A stretch of 64,000 bases of DNA from Niveibacterium sp. SC-1 (GTDB lineage: Bacteria; Pseudomonadota; Gammaproteobacteria; Burkholderiales; Rhodocyclaceae). The notes under the pieces were generated by a model. The model was not told the origin of the DNA, did not search any database, and saw only the letters and a list, made by a program, of their open reading frames with translations. Below are positions 16,649 through 26,018 of the stretch, piece by piece. The stretch covers positions 2,294,001-2,358,000 of the forward strand of contig NZ_CP151275.1 in the NCBI RefSeq assembly GCF_038235435.1. The letters are read 5' to 3'. Within the stretch, counting starts at the first letter, position 1. Each line of letters opens with the position of its first letter. The position numbers were made by a program, and so were the translations under genes.

Positions 16649-17869
16649 ATGGATTCGCTTATCTACGCCGCGGCACAAGCCCTGTCTGCTGGCGACATAC
16701 TCGGCGCCCTGAAGTATGTAGCGCTGCGCGAAGACCCGCCTGCACTGGCTTTGCGCGGTATCGCCATGGCCCAGCTCGGCGAGCACGTCCGCGCCCGCGA
16801 GCTGCTCCGGCGAGCCGCGCGCGGTTTCGGCGCGCATGAGGCGCTGGCGCGTGCGCGCTGCGTGGTGGCGGAGGCGGAGGTCGCACTGGCCATGCGCGAG
16901 CTGGACGGATCGCCGCGCGCGCTCGACGCCGCCGCCGTGACACTCGAGCAGCAGGGCGATCGGGCAAACGCGCTGTGGGCGCGCCTGGTTGCCGTGCGCC
17001 GGCAACTTCTCCTCGGACGTCTGCACGAGGCGGCCACCTCTCTGCGCGAGATCGATGCAGCCGGCATGGCGCCAGTGCTGGGCGCGGTGACGGCGCTGGC
17101 TCGGGCGGAGGTGGCGCTGCGCTCCCTGGATACGGCAACCGCGCGTCTGGCGCTCGCGTCTGCTGGCGATGCTGCCGAGCATGCAGGCGTTGCCGCCTTG
17201 ATCGCCGAGGTGCGGGACGCACACGCGCTGCTGGACCGGACCGCGGCGCGGCGGCTGCACGGCGGACACGAGGAGCCGCTGCGTCTTGAAGAGGTCGAAG
17301 CCTTGCTGGCATCGGGTGTCCTGGTCGTGGATGCTTGCCGCCATGGCCTGAAGGCCGACGGCGTGTGGGTGCCACTGGCGCGGCGCCCGGTGTTGTTCGG
17401 GTTGCTCCGCGCGCTGGCCGAGGCCTGGCCAGGCGAGGTCGCCCGCCAACGTCTCATCGCGCAGGTCTTCCGTATCCGCACGCCAGACGAGTCGCACCGC
17501 GCCCGCCTCCGGGTGGAAATCGGGCGTTTGCGCGCGTTGATCGCGCTGGTTGCGGAAGCCGAAGCGACCAGCGATGGCTTTCGGCTGAAAGTGCCTGAAG
17601 GCCGCCGCCTGGTGGTGCTCGCGCCACCCATCGATGGCGCGGAGGCTGCGCTCCTGGCGCTGCTCTCCGACGGCGCCGCGTGGTCAACCTCCGCCCTGGC
17701 GGTGGCGCTTGGCGACAGCCAGCGTACCGTGCAGCGCGCGCTGGCTGAGTTGCAGGAGGAGGGCCGGGTGCGCTCGATCGGCAGGGGCCGGAGCCAGCGC
17801 TGGCTTGCACCGCCGTTGGCGGGTTTTACGACCATCCTGCTATTGGCCGCGGCGCTCCCGCCGGGGTAG
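16649..17869 (+). CDS. Large helix-turn-helix protein with helical-repeat N-terminus
   Basis: A 406-residue protein not assigned to a named family. Residues 1-225 are rich in Ala, Leu and Arg and look like TPR-type helical pairs. Residues about 245-325 resemble an OmpR/PhoB-type winged helix (VWVPLARRPVLFGLLRAL, then PDESHRARLRVEIGRLRAL). Residues 335-395 form a second winged helix (SDGAAWSTSALAVALG, SQRTVQRALAELQEEGRVR). The C-terminal tail is hydrophobic (ILLLAAALPPG). It is probably a transcription regulator that senses through its repeats. Targets are unknown; the nearest plus-strand partner, the beta-propeller gene at 22489, lies beyond the nap operon. Confidence 0.7.
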   Translation: MDSLIYAAAQALSAGDILGALKYVALREDPPALALRGIAMAQLGEHVRARELLRRAARGFGAHEALARARCVVAEAEVALAMRELDGSPRALDAAAVTLEQQGDRANALWARLVAVRRQLLLGRLHEAATSLREIDAAGMAPVLGAVTALARAEVALRSLDTATARLALASAGDAAEHAGVAALIAEVRDAHALLDRTAARRLHGGHEEPLRLEEVEALLASGVLVVDACRHGLKADGVWVPLARRPVLFGLLRALAEAWPGEVARQRLIAQVFRIRTPDESHRARLRVEIGRLRALIALVAEAEATSDGFRLKVPEGRRLVVLAPPIDGAEAALLALLSDGAAWSTSALAVALGDSQRTVQRALAELQEEGRVRSIGRGRSQRWLAPPLAGFTTILLLAAALPPG

Positions 17870-17937
17870 CGCGCGGCTGGCGCCTTGCCGGGCGGGTCAC
17901 TGGCTGAAAGGGATGCGGCGCCAGGGCGACAGAAATG

Positions 17938-17963
17938 GAAGCGCCGCATCGCTGCGGCGCTTC
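17938..17963. terminator. Bidirectional terminator hairpin between HTH gene and nap operon
   Basis: Perfect 11-bp stem GAAGCGCCGCA/TGCGGCGCTTC with a TCGC loop, between convergent genes. The minus-strand exit reads CATTTCTG and the plus-strand exit TTCC, so termination is likelier for the nap transcript. Confidence 0.7.
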
Positions 17964-17994
17964 TTCCGTGGACTGTCCGCCCTTCAGGCGGCAA

Positions 17995-18639
17995 CTACTG
18001 CGTTGCGTCGGCCGCCTGCTCGCCTTTGGGTACGACTTGTCCGGGTGTGTCCGTGGGCGCCTCGCCCGGCGGTATGTGCGGCAGCCGGTGAGCGATGCCC
18101 TTGTGGCAGTCGATGCAGGTCTTGGACTTGTTCGCGAGGTAGGTGGAGTGCATGTTCTGCGCCCGCAGGCTCTGGCGGGTGAAGTCCATGGAGTCGTAGT
18201 CGTGGCAGTTGCGGCATTCCAGCGAGTCGTTGGCCTTGAAGCGGGCCCACTCATGCCGGGCGAGTTCGAGGCGGTGGTCGCGAAACTTCTCCTGGGTGTC
18301 GACGGTGCCGAAAATCTTCGCCCAGACCTCTTTGGAGGCCTTCATCTTGCGCGCGATCTTGTCCGTCCAGTCGTGCGGCACATGGCAGTTCGAGCACATC
18401 GCCCGTACGCCGGAGCGATTGGTGTAGTGGATCGTGGTCTTGAGTTCGGCGAAGACGTTGTCCCGCATTTCGTGGCAACTGGTGCAGAAGGTTTCCGTGT
18501 TGGTCAGCTCCATCGCGGTGTTGAAGGCGCCCCAGAAGAGGATGCCGCAGATGAAGCCCCCTATCGTCAGGAAGCCCAGGCTGTAGTGCACGCTGGGGCG
18601 GCGGACGACGGTCCAGTAGCGCTTGAGGAGTTGGATCAC
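17995..18639 (-). CDS. napC: NapC tetraheme quinol dehydrogenase
   Basis: A 214-residue membrane-anchored c-type cytochrome that takes electrons from the quinol pool and passes them to NapB. One N-terminal membrane helix (about residues 18-38) is followed by a periplasmic domain with four heme sites CTSCH, CSNCH, CRNCH and CIDCH. The conserved CTSCHEM start and the closing CHKGIAH are typical of the NapC/NirT family. The C-terminal 25 residues are low-complexity. It is the last gene of napEDABC, 25 bp behind napB, and faces the terminator at 17938-17963. Confidence 0.95.
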   Translation of the reverse strand: MIQLLKRYWTVVRRPSVHYSLGFLTIGGFICGILFWGAFNTAMELTNTETFCTSCHEMRDNVFAELKTTIHYTNRSGVRAMCSNCHVPHDWTDKIARKMKASKEVWAKIFGTVDTQEKFRDHRLELARHEWARFKANDSLECRNCHDYDSMDFTRQSLRAQNMHSTYLANKSKTCIDCHKGIAHRLPHIPPGEAPTDTPGQVVPKGEQAADATQ

Positions 18640-18664
18640 GTTGTGGCTCCGTGGCCTTGAGCGG

Positions 18665-19144
18665 CTATTTCTTCGGGGTCTTGCCAGCGGCCTGCACCTG
18701 TTGCAGCACGGTGTCGACGTCCTGGAAGCTGTTGTTCACGATCGGGCGCACGGCATCCTGCGGAACATGGCACTGCAGGCAGAAGTAGCGGCGGGTCGAC
18801 ACCTGGGGCAGGGTGTGGCCGTCGCGGTCCATGTAGTGCGTGATGCTGACCGGTATCGCCTGCGACACCTCGATCTTCGCGCGCGCATGGCAGTCGAGGC
18901 ACTTGTTGAAGTTCTTGTCGATCTGGTAGCCGTCCACCCGGTGCGGAATGGTGGGCGGCTGCATGGCGTAGTTGCGGGCGCGGCGCACGTCGTCATTCAC
19001 TGCGTTTCCGAGCACGGGCGGCTTCGTGGTCTCGGGAATGGGCGTGGTGCCTCGCGCCGCGTCGGTGAAACTGCGTGATTGTTGCGCGAGGACGATGCCG
19101 GCAAAGAGGCAGAGGACCAGGGCGAAAAGTCGATGGATTTTCAT
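18665..19144 (-). CDS. napB: NapB diheme cytochrome, small subunit of periplasmic nitrate reductase
   Basis: A 159-residue periplasmic diheme cytochrome that relays electrons from NapC to NapA. A signal peptide (about residues 1-20, ending GIVLAQ) is followed by the NapB-specific [11 protein letters not shown] and two heme motifs CLDCH and CLQCH, plus ITHYMDRDG, which supplies an axial His. I chose the ATG at 19144 (MKIHRLF), with GAGG six bases before it, over a reading 12 codons longer. It lies 8 bp behind the napA stop. Confidence 0.95.
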   Translation of the reverse strand: MKIHRLFALVLCLFAGIVLAQQSRSFTDAARGTTPIPETTKPPVLGNAVNDDVRRARNYAMQPPTIPHRVDGYQIDKNFNKCLDCHARAKIEVSQAIPVSITHYMDRDGHTLPQVSTRRYFCLQCHVPQDAVRPIVNNSFQDVDTVLQQVQAAGKTPKK

Positions 19145-19152
19145 GGCCGGCC

Positions 19153-21645
19153 TCACACCTTGGTGATCTTGACGGCGCACTTCTTGAAGTCCGTCTGCAA
19201 GGAGATCGGATCCGTGGCGTCCAGCGTGAGCTTGTTGATCAGCTGGCTGGCGTCGAACCAGGGTACAAAGATGAGCCCTCGGGGCGGCTTGTTGCGGCCG
19301 CGTGTCTCAACGCGGGTGCGCATGTGACCACGGCGCGAAGCGATCTCGATCTCGGAACCGCGTCGTACGCCCAAGGCCTTGGCGTCATCGGGGTGCATGA
19401 AGCACACCGCGTTGGGCACCGCCTTGTGCAACTCGGGCACGCGTTGCGTCATCGAGCCCGAGTGCCAGTGTTCGAGCACGCGCCCGGTCGACAGCCAGAA
19501 GGGATATTCCTTGTCGGGCGCCTCGGCGGCCGGCTCGTAGGGCAGGGCGAAGATGTTGGCCTTGCCATCCGGGTTGCCATAGAACTGGTAGCCCGTGCCG
19601 GCCTTCACGTAGGGGTCGGTACCTTCGCGGTAGCGCCAGCGGGTTTCCTTGCCATTGACCACCGGCCAGCGCAGGCCACGCACCTTGTGGTACTCGTCGA
19701 AAGGCGCGAGGTCATGGCCATGGCCGCGGCCGAAGCTCGCGTATTCCTCGAAGAGACCTTTCTGGACGTAGAAGCCGAAGGCCTTGGACTCGGCATTCTC
19801 GTAGTCGGCCGAGGCCTCGGACAGCGGGAACTTGTCGACCTGGCCGTTGCGGAAGAGGACGTCGAAGAGCGTCTTGCCGCGCAGCTCGGGTGCCTTGGCG
19901 AGCAGTTCTTCCGGCCAGACCTCCTCGGTCTTGAAGCGCTTGGAGAACTCCATCAGCTGCCACAGATCGGAACGTGCGTCGCCCGGCGCATTGACCAGCT
20001 GGTGCCAGAAGTGGGTGCGGCGCTCGGCGTTGCCGTAGGCGCCTTCCTTCTCGACCCACATCGCGGTCGGAAGGATCAGGTCGGCCGCGACAGCGGTGAC
20101 CGTCGGGTAAGCGTCCGAGACCACGATGAAGTTGTCCGGATTGCGATAGCCGGGGTAGCCCTCCTGCATCAGGTTGGCGGCCGCCTGCATGTTGTTGTTG
20201 ACCATCACCCAGTAGGCGTTGAGCTTGCCGTCCTTGAGCATGCGGTTCTGCAGGACGGCATGGAAGCCGGGCTTGTCGGGGATGGTGCCCTCGGGGATCT
20301 TCCAGATCTTCTCGGTCTTGGCGCGATGCTCCGGATTGGTGACCACCATGTCCGCCGGCAGGCGGTGCGAGAAGGTGCCGACCTCGCGCGCGGTGCCGCA
20401 GGCCGAGGGCTGGCCGGTGAGCGAGAAGGGGCTGTTGCCCGGCGTAGCGATCTTCCCGGTCAGCAGGTGGATGTTGTAGACCATGTTGTTGGCCCACACG
20501 CCGCGCGTGTGCTGGTTGAAGCCCATTGTCCAGAAGGACACGACCTTGACCTTGGGGTCGGCGTAGAGCTCGGCAAGTGCCTTGAGGCGGTTCTGGGGCA
20601 CGCCGGTGAGCTTGGAGGTGTATTCCAGGTCGTAGGTGGAAACAAACTTGGCGTACTCGTCGAAACTGATGGGCTTCGATCCGTTCGGGTCACCCGCATT
20701 CTTCGCTGCCTTCTGCAGCGGATGCTCGGGGCGCAGGCCGTAGCCGATGTCGGGATTGCCGAGCTTGAAGTTGGTGTGCTTCGCGACGAAGTCCTTGTTC
20801 ACCCGCCCGGTCGAGATGATGTAGTGCGCGATGTAGTTGAGGATCGCGAGGTCCGTCTGCGGGACGAAGGTGAGTTCGATGTCCGCGAGCTCGTAGGAGC
20901 GATGCTCGTAGGTCGAGAGCACCGCGACCTTGACGTTCTTGCCACTCAGACGGCGGTCGGTGACGCGGGTCCACAGGACCGGGTGCATCTCGGCCATGTT
21001 CGAGCCCCACAGCACGAAGGCGTCGGCCGCCTCGATGTCGTCATAGCAGCCCATCGGCTCGTCCATGCCGAAGGTGCGCATGAAGCCCGCCACCGCCGAA
21101 GCCATGCAGTGCCGCGCGTTGGGGTCGATGTTGTTGGTGCGGAAGCCGGCCTTCATGAGCTTGGAGGCGGCGTAGCCCTCCCACACCGTCCACTGGCCCG
21201 AGCCGAACATGCCGACCGAGCTCGGACCCTTGGCCTTGATCGACTTCTTGAACTGCTCGGCCATCACGTCGAAGGCCTTGTCCCAGCTCACGGGCTGGAA
21301 CTCGCCGTCCTTGGCGTACTGGCCGTCCTTCATGCGCAGCAGCGGCGTCGTGAGACGGTCCGCGCCGTACATGATCTTGGAGAGGAAGTAGCCCTTGACG
21401 CAGTTCAGCCCGCGATTGACCTCGGCTTCCGGATCACCCTGGGTGGCCACGACGCGGTTGTTCATGACCCCGACGCTGACGCCGCAGCCGGTGCCGCAGA
21501 AGCGGCAGGGCGCTTTCGACCAGACAAGCTTGCCCGGGTCCTGCGCAAGGGTGTCCTGCGCGAACACGGGGATGGGAATCCCCGCGACCGCTCCGGCGGC
21601 GGCCGCGGCGGTCTGGCGGACGAAATCACGGCGTGTGACGGTCAT
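19153..21645 (-). CDS. napA: NapA catalytic subunit of periplasmic nitrate reductase
   Basis: An 830-residue molybdenum enzyme that reduces nitrate to nitrite in the periplasm. The N-terminus is a twin-arginine signal (TRRDFVRQ, then an Ala-rich stretch). The 4Fe-4S cluster motif is CRFCGTGC with the downstream NCVKGYF Cys. The molybdenum-ligand Cys lies in [10 protein letters not shown] near residue 180. Length and order fit full NapA. Its first 20 bases overlap napD, as is usual when NapD binds the NapA signal peptide. A decayed second napA lies at 27452-29075. Confidence 0.96.
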   Translation of the reverse strand: MTVTRRDFVRQTAAAAAGAVAGIPIPVFAQDTLAQDPGKLVWSKAPCRFCGTGCGVSVGVMNNRVVATQGDPEAEVNRGLNCVKGYFLSKIMYGADRLTTPLLRMKDGQYAKDGEFQPVSWDKAFDVMAEQFKKSIKAKGPSSVGMFGSGQWTVWEGYAASKLMKAGFRTNNIDPNARHCMASAVAGFMRTFGMDEPMGCYDDIEAADAFVLWGSNMAEMHPVLWTRVTDRRLSGKNVKVAVLSTYEHRSYELADIELTFVPQTDLAILNYIAHYIISTGRVNKDFVAKHTNFKLGNPDIGYGLRPEHPLQKAAKNAGDPNGSKPISFDEYAKFVSTYDLEYTSKLTGVPQNRLKALAELYADPKVKVVSFWTMGFNQHTRGVWANNMVYNIHLLTGKIATPGNSPFSLTGQPSACGTAREVGTFSHRLPADMVVTNPEHRAKTEKIWKIPEGTIPDKPGFHAVLQNRMLKDGKLNAYWVMVNNNMQAAANLMQEGYPGYRNPDNFIVVSDAYPTVTAVAADLILPTAMWVEKEGAYGNAERRTHFWHQLVNAPGDARSDLWQLMEFSKRFKTEEVWPEELLAKAPELRGKTLFDVLFRNGQVDKFPLSEASADYENAESKAFGFYVQKGLFEEYASFGRGHGHDLAPFDEYHKVRGLRWPVVNGKETRWRYREGTDPYVKAGTGYQFYGNPDGKANIFALPYEPAAEAPDKEYPFWLSTGRVLEHWHSGSMTQRVPELHKAVPNAVCFMHPDDAKALGVRRGSEIEIASRRGHMRTRVETRGRNKPPRGLIFVPWFDASQLINKLTLDATDPISLQTDFKKCAVKITKV

Positions 21646-21913
21646 GGTCGAGTTCCCCGTTCATGGCTTCCAGCGTGTCTGCGTGCTGGTACACCAGCGC
21701 GGCGTTCAAGACGCCTTCGATGCGCTGGATCTGAGAAACCTGGTCGATCATCGCGCCCGAGCTGCTGGTCTCCAGCGTGACGACGAGCTTTCCGCTCGCG
21801 TCGCGACCGTGGACCTGCGCCCCGGGCAAATGCGCAATGAAGTCGGCGACGGATGCCGCACGACCTGGATCGGCATAGACCACCAGGCTGGTGATGTGGA
21901 GTTCTTCGCTCAC
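21626..21913 (-). CDS. napD: NapD chaperone for the NapA Tat signal
   Basis: A 95-residue cytoplasmic protein with the NapD ferredoxin-like fold: [19 protein letters not shown] at the start, [14 protein letters not shown] in the middle and [12 protein letters not shown] near the end. It binds the NapA twin-arginine leader and holds back export until the cofactor is in place. It overlaps napA by 20 bases. Confidence 0.93.
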   Translation of the reverse strand: MSEELHITSLVVYADPGRAASVADFIAHLPGAQVHGRDASGKLVVTLETSSSGAMIDQVSQIQRIEGVLNAALVYQHADTLEAMNGELDHDRHTP

Positions 21914-21967
21914 GGGCGGATGACCCTGGCAGAAGTAGATGGGTATGGAATGGGATCAGCCGCTGGA

Positions 21968-22135
21968 TCAGCCGCCGTGCGGCCCGGGAGGGCCGGCGAA
22001 CATCTGGTAGATCCAGACGATAAAGCCGTAGCCGACGACGATCATGCCGGCTATGGCCGGCGCCATGACCACGGTGAGGAAGAGGAAGCTTCGCAGCTCC
22101 TCTTGTCGCGTAGAGGGCGGGCCCGAGTCATTCAT
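21968..22135 (-). CDS. napE: NapE small membrane protein
   Basis: A 55-residue protein that reads MNDSGPPSTRQEELRSF at its start, followed by one long hydrophobic helix with the NapE-type AIAGMIVVGYGFIVWIYQ. A Pro/Gly-rich tail closes it. The RQEE and the G-F-I-V-W-I-Y pattern match NapE proteins as I know them. Its role in the nap system is undefined. First gene of the operon, 54 bp before napD. The order napEDABC, without napFGH, indicates electron entry through NapC only. Confidence 0.85.
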   Translation of the reverse strand: MNDSGPPSTRQEELRSFLFLTVVMAPAIAGMIVVGYGFIVWIYQMFAGPPGPHGG

Positions 22136-22395
22136 CGTGTATTTCCCTGTTCGCCTGCTGGGTCGAAGTCCGGAACACTCTGTCGGGGGTGGGGGTACGC
22201 AGCTATTCGCTATGAACGGTCGTTCGCCGTCCTGAGGCCGCAGAGAATGGCGCGTGGCAGGCCGGCCGTCAACGGGCTTGCTGCTTGCGCAGGTCGCGGC
22301 GAGCCTTGTTTTTCTGGCGATGGAGATGCGTCGTGCTGCGATGGATCCGGGTTCGCGGCGGATTCAGGTGGCTCCCAGATGCCTTGGACGCAGAT
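22136..22395. other. Intergenic region upstream of napE, no gene seen
   Basis: This stretch should contain the nap promoter. I searched for an FNR-type TTGAT-N4-ATCAA box and for a NarP-type heptamer pair and saw neither. The right end runs into the 880-bp repeat. Confidence 0.5.
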
Positions 22396-23275
22396 TCACG
22401 ACGATCTTGTTACTCACGCCCGCGCCCTGGGCCGGCTAGATTTGCACTCAAAGGGCGCGATGTTCCGACATACCGCAAGGAGAGATGCATGAGCGCAAGC
22501 AAAGCCAAGGCGGCAGAGGTGCCGACCCGCCCCGCGGAGATCGTCCGCGAGTACGGACCCTTCGAAGGTAATCCTTCCGTCGCGGGTGTCACGCACGACG
22601 GAACACGCGTGTGGGCTGCCGTGGGTGATCGCATGCTGGCGATCGATCCGGTCAGCGGCGAGACGGCGCGATCCCTGGCCCATCCGGGCTCAGCCGGCAC
22701 TGCCTTTGACGGCAAGCACCTGTACCAGATCGACGGTACCCGCATCGACAAGATCGACCCGGCGACCGGCAAGGTGCTGGCGTCGATTCCCGCGCCGGGC
22801 CAGGGCATGGACTCCGGGATGGCCTGGGCCGAGGGCAGCCTGTGGGTGGGACAGCACCGTGGCCGCAGGATCCTGCAGATCGATCCCGCCACGGGCGCGA
22901 TCCTGCGCAGTATCGAATCGAACCGCTTCGTCACCGGCGTCACCTGGGTGGACGGCGAGTTGTGGCACGGCACCTGGGAGGCGGAAGAGAGCGAGATCCG
23001 CCGCATCGACCCGGCCAGCGGCGAAGTGCTGCAGCGGCTCGAAATGCCCAAGGGCGTAGGCGTCAGTGGCCTCGAGTCCGACGGCGACGATCTCTTCTAC
23101 TGCGGCGGTGGCAACAGCGGAAAGATCCGGGCCGTGAGACGTCCGGCCAGCGACTAGTTCCCCAAGGCGCGCCGGGCCTGCGGCATCGCGCGCGTCGAAC
23201 CCCGATCAGCGAACACCCGTCGGTCTTGCGACCGAAGGTGGCTTCGCTCGTCCTCAAGGCGCGTGATCGCGCGCC
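22396..23275 (+). repeat. 880-bp direct repeat, copy 1
   Basis: Identical by eye to 45766-46645 except at 22420 (C, against G at 45790). It starts 93 bp before the beta-propeller gene and ends 118 bp after it. Beyond 23275 a weaker match continues for about 20 bases (AAACGGCTCGTC in both). The two copies lie 23,370 bp apart in the same orientation and bracket the accessory block. Confidence 0.95.
22489..23157 (+). CDS. Beta-propeller protein (glutamine cyclotransferase/Vgb-like), copy 1
   Basis: A 222-residue protein built of repeated four-stranded units, each with a pattern such as GDRMLAIDPVSGE, GTRIDKIDPATGK, GRRILQIDPATGA and ESEIRRIDPASGE. Such blades occur in glutamine cyclotransferase-like and virginiamycin lyase-like propellers. 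No signal peptide; the N-terminus is MSASKAKAAEVPTRP. The true activity is not shown by the sequence. AAGGAGAG precedes the ATG at 22489. The same protein, without a change, is encoded at 45859. In that copy an intact DUF899 gene follows; here only scraps of one remain (23297-23312 and 27416-27457). Confidence 0.8.
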   Translation: MSASKAKAAEVPTRPAEIVREYGPFEGNPSVAGVTHDGTRVWAAVGDRMLAIDPVSGETARSLAHPGSAGTAFDGKHLYQIDGTRIDKIDPATGKVLASIPAPGQGMDSGMAWAEGSLWVGQHRGRRILQIDPATGAILRSIESNRFVTGVTWVDGELWHGTWEAEESEIRRIDPASGEVLQRLEMPKGVGVSGLESDGDDLFYCGGGNSGKIRAVRRPASD

Positions 23276-23406
23276 CCGGTCCCCAAACGGCTCGTCTTCG
23301 AGGGCCGCAGCCTGAATCAATGGGATGGACGCCCCCGCCTCGATAGGCATCGCTGTGCCAGAGTGGAAGCGCTTATCAACCACTCGAAACGAAGGAGGCG
23401 TCCGTC

Positions 23407-24441
23407 ATGCAGATTACGACAATCGGGATCGACCTGGCCAAGAGCGTGTTCCAGGTGCACGGTGTGGATGGGCAGGGCAAGACTGTTTTACGCAAACAGC
23501 TCAAGCGCGAGCAGGTCGCCAAGTTCATGGCCAACTTACCGCCCTGCCTGGTTGGGATGGAGGCGTGTGGTGGCGCACACCACTGGGCGCGCAAGCTCAA
23601 GGGCTTCGGGCACACCGTCAAGCTGATGTCACCGCAATTCGTCAAGCCGTACGTGAAGAGCAACAAGAACGATGCGGCGGATGCCGAGGCGATCTGCGAA
23701 GCGGTTGCACGGCCTAACATGCGATTCGTGCCAATCAAGAGCGTTGAGCAGCAGGCTGTGTTGTCGTTGCACCGAGTGCGACAGGGCTTCGTTGCCGCGC
23801 GTACCGCACAGGCAAACCAGATTCGCGGATTGATGGCCGAGTTCGGCATGGTGCTTCCGAAGGGAATATGCACCTTGCGCAGTCAGTTGCAGGGACTCAT
23901 CGAGCATGCCGGCGACGAACTACCCGAGGTGTTCCGGTGCCTGATGCAGCGCCTCTATGCGCAGTTGGTGGAACTGGACCGGCACGTGGGCGAACTCGAG
24001 GCGCAGATCAAGCAGTGGCACCACGGCTGTGAGCTCAGCCAGCGCCTAGAGAAGATTCCGGGGATCGGGCCACTGACTGCCACGGCGCTGGTGGCATCGA
24101 TCGCCGATGCACGCAGCTTCAACAATGGCCGTCAGCTCGCCGCGTGGTTGGGCCTCGTTCCGCGCCAACACTCCAGCGGCGGCAAACAAACACTGCTGGG
24201 CATCAGCAAACGCGGAGACGTCTATCTGCGGACTTTGCTCATCCACGGCGCTCGCGCAGCCATTCTGGCCGCCAAGCGTCATGCGAAGTCCAACCCCTGG
24301 TTGAACAGCCTGCTCAACCGACGAAATCCGAACATCGCCGCCGTTGCCTTGGCGAACAAGAACGCAAGAACGGTCTGGGCTTTGCTCGCCCATGATCGGG
24401 AATTCCGAGTCAATTACACGACCGGGCTGGCAACGGCATAG
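23407..24441 (+). CDS. IS110-family transposase (DEDD recombinase), copy A
   Basis: A 344-residue DEDD-type recombinase. The N-terminal RuvC-like domain begins TTIGIDLAKSVFQVHGVD, with the acidic residue in GIDLAK, the second in GMEACGG and the DAADAEAI motif near residue 95. The C-terminal transposase_20 domain contains the helix-hairpin IPGIGPLTATAL and the serine region near QHSSGGKQTLLGISKRGD. AAGGAGG precedes the ATG at 23407. Intact; identical in sequence to the product of copy B. Confidence 0.95.
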   Translation: MQITTIGIDLAKSVFQVHGVDGQGKTVLRKQLKREQVAKFMANLPPCLVGMEACGGAHHWARKLKGFGHTVKLMSPQFVKPYVKSNKNDAADAEAICEAVARPNMRFVPIKSVEQQAVLSLHRVRQGFVAARTAQANQIRGLMAEFGMVLPKGICTLRSQLQGLIEHAGDELPEVFRCLMQRLYAQLVELDRHVGELEAQIKQWHHGCELSQRLEKIPGIGPLTATALVASIADARSFNNGRQLAAWLGLVPRQHSSGGKQTLLGISKRGDVYLRTLLIHGARAAILAAKRHAKSNPWLNSLLNRRNPNIAAVALANKNARTVWALLAHDREFRVNYTTGLATA

Positions 24442-24693
24442 CAGGAAACAAGCACTCGCAAGATCGAACAGGAAGCACTTCCACCGATTGCTCTGGCAAT
24501 CACGCATTGATGGCGAAACAGGTAAGACCGTGGTTGACCAAACCCATCCGGGGCGACGCACTTCGAGTGCATTGAATCGATCGGGACCCAACCAGCGCAT
24601 TCCATCAGGGACAGCGGCTTCGCCGCAGCAAAAGTCCGAATGTACGGCTGCAAGCTTGCCTTCCAACCATCATCACGTGAAAGCTGGGCAAAC
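24442..24693 (+). ncRNA. Candidate bridge RNA (seekRNA) region of IS110 copy A
   Basis: About 250 bases without a gene between the transposase stop and the right subterminal repeat. In IS1111-group elements the guide RNA that selects target and donor sites is encoded downstream of the transposase, so this is where it should lie. I did not resolve its stems or loops. The mirrored region in copy B is 26035-26286. Confidence 0.4.
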
Positions 24694-24730
24694 CGGGGGC
24701 GTCCATGTACGCCCCGAGTTTCGCGGAGGC

Positions 24731-25647
24731 CATTTGGTTTGAGTCGGGCGGTCACGGCCTGCTCGCTCAGACTTCGGTAAAAGGCCGCCTCGGCCTCGGC
24801 GGGAGGAACGTAGCCGATCGGCTCGAGCAGTCGACGGTGATTGAACCACGCCCCCCATTCAAGCGTGGCCAGTTCGACCGCCTCTTTGGTCTTCCAGGGG
24901 GGCGCGCTTGTGAATCAGTTCCGCTTTGTACAAGCCGTTGATGGTTTCAGCCAGCACGTTGTCGTAGGAGTCTCCTTTGCTTCCGACCGAAGGCTCGATA
25001 CTGGCTTCTGCAAGACGCTCGCTGTAACGGAGTGACACGTATTGCGCCCCGCGGTCGGAATGATGAATGAGTGTCTCCCGATCGGGCTGTCGGGCTTACA
25101 GGGCTTGCTCGAGCGCATCCAGAACGAAGTCCGTGTGCATGCTGCGGCTCACGCGCCAGCCGACGATGTAACGGGCGAACACGTCGATGATGAAGGCCAC
25201 ATACACGAAGCCCTGCCAGGTCGAAACATACGTGAAGTCCGCGACCCACAACTGGTTGGGACGGCTGGCTGCAAACTGGCGATTGACGCGATCCTGAGGG
25301 CAAGGTACCGCCGGGTCCGGACGTGTCGTGCGTACGGCCTTGCCCCGCACGGCGCCGCGAAGCCCTTGCCGGCGCATCAGGCGCTCGACCGTGCAGCGCG
25401 CGACCTGAATGCCTTCGCGGTTGAGCTGGCGCCACACCTTGTCGGCGCCATAGACCCCCATATTGGCCTGCCAGACCCGTTCAACCTCGACGACTAAGGC
25501 TTCGTCGTGCCGCGTACGGGCGCTGCACAATTGCGGCTGGCGTTGGCGGACAACATGACGTCGATATGCCGACGGAGCGACCTGCAGCGTCTTGCAGATC
25601 GGCTCGACCCCGAGGCGCTCGCGATGCGTGTCGATGAAGGCCCTCAC
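24731..25647 (-). pseudogene. IS3-family orfB transposase, broken
   Basis: DDE integrase of an IS3-family element. The N-terminal HTH_21 part (RLGVEPICKTLQVAPSAYR) and the rve core (NQLWVADFTYVSTW, IIDVFARYIVGWRVS) are intact. A TAA at 25096-25098 then interrupts EQAL-ARQPDRE, where relatives have Tyr. The frame continues through HHSDRGAQYVSLRYSERL and GDSYDNVLAETINGLYK until a run of six C (24900-24905 region) where five are expected. That shifts the frame and destroys the catalytic-Glu C-terminal part. The 3' end is displaced by IS110 copy A. Not functional. Confidence 0.85.
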
Positions 25648-25970
25648 GACTTGTGCCGGCGGTCGAGCTCCGCCTGCGCGAAATACGCGCTGGCCAAGCG
25701 CAGGATTTCGTTGGCCTTCTTCAACTCGCGGACCTCACGCTCCAGTTCCTTGATGCGCGCGGCTTTCTCCGTGGTTTGCCCAGCTCGCTGGCCCGTGTCA
25801 CGTTCGTACTGCCGCACCCAGTTGCATAGCGTCTGCGCACTACAGCCAATCTTGGCGGCGATCGACTCGATCGCCGCCCACTGCGAGTCATACTCGCTGC
25901 GCGACTCGGCGACCATGGGCACCGCGCGCTCGCGAACTTCAGGGGAGTATTTCTTCGCTTTCGGATTCAT
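25644..25970 (-). CDS. IS3-family orfA transposase subunit
   Basis: A 108-residue HTH_Tnp_1 protein ([17 protein letters not shown]) followed by a leucine-zipper-like coiled coil ([19 protein letters not shown]). It overlaps orfB by four bases (ATGA), the usual arrangement for IS3 elements of this type. Intact, but the element's orfB is broken. Confidence 0.9.
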   Translation of the reverse strand: MNPKAKKYSPEVRERAVPMVAESRSEYDSQWAAIESIAAKIGCSAQTLCNWVRQYERDTGQRAGQTTEKAARIKELEREVRELKKANEILRLASAYFAQAELDRRHKS

Positions 25971-26018
25971 CGTGGCTCCATCTTCTCAAGAGTTGGAGCC
26001 TCCGCGAAACTCGGGGCG

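Larger units (their letters stand above)
23318..24709 (+). mobile_element. IS110-family (IS1111 group) element, copy A
   Basis: A 1,392-bp element with subterminal inverted repeats ATGGACGCCCCCG (23325-23337) and CGGGGGCGTCCAT (24694-24706), 7 bases outside on the left and 3 on the right, as in the IS1111 group. No target duplication. It splits the IS3 end between TGAAT and CGCCCC. Copy B (26019-27410) is identical over its length in opposite orientation. Left non-coding part about 90 bp, right about 265 bp. Confidence 0.85.

Noticed and set aside
19075..21780. Plus-strand frame of 901 codons
   Set aside because: Antisense to napA and napB, both certain by heme, cluster and Tat motifs.
22136..22395. 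FNR or NarL/NarP site before napE
   Set aside because: I looked for TTGAT-N4-ATCAA and heptamer pairs and saw no acceptable match.
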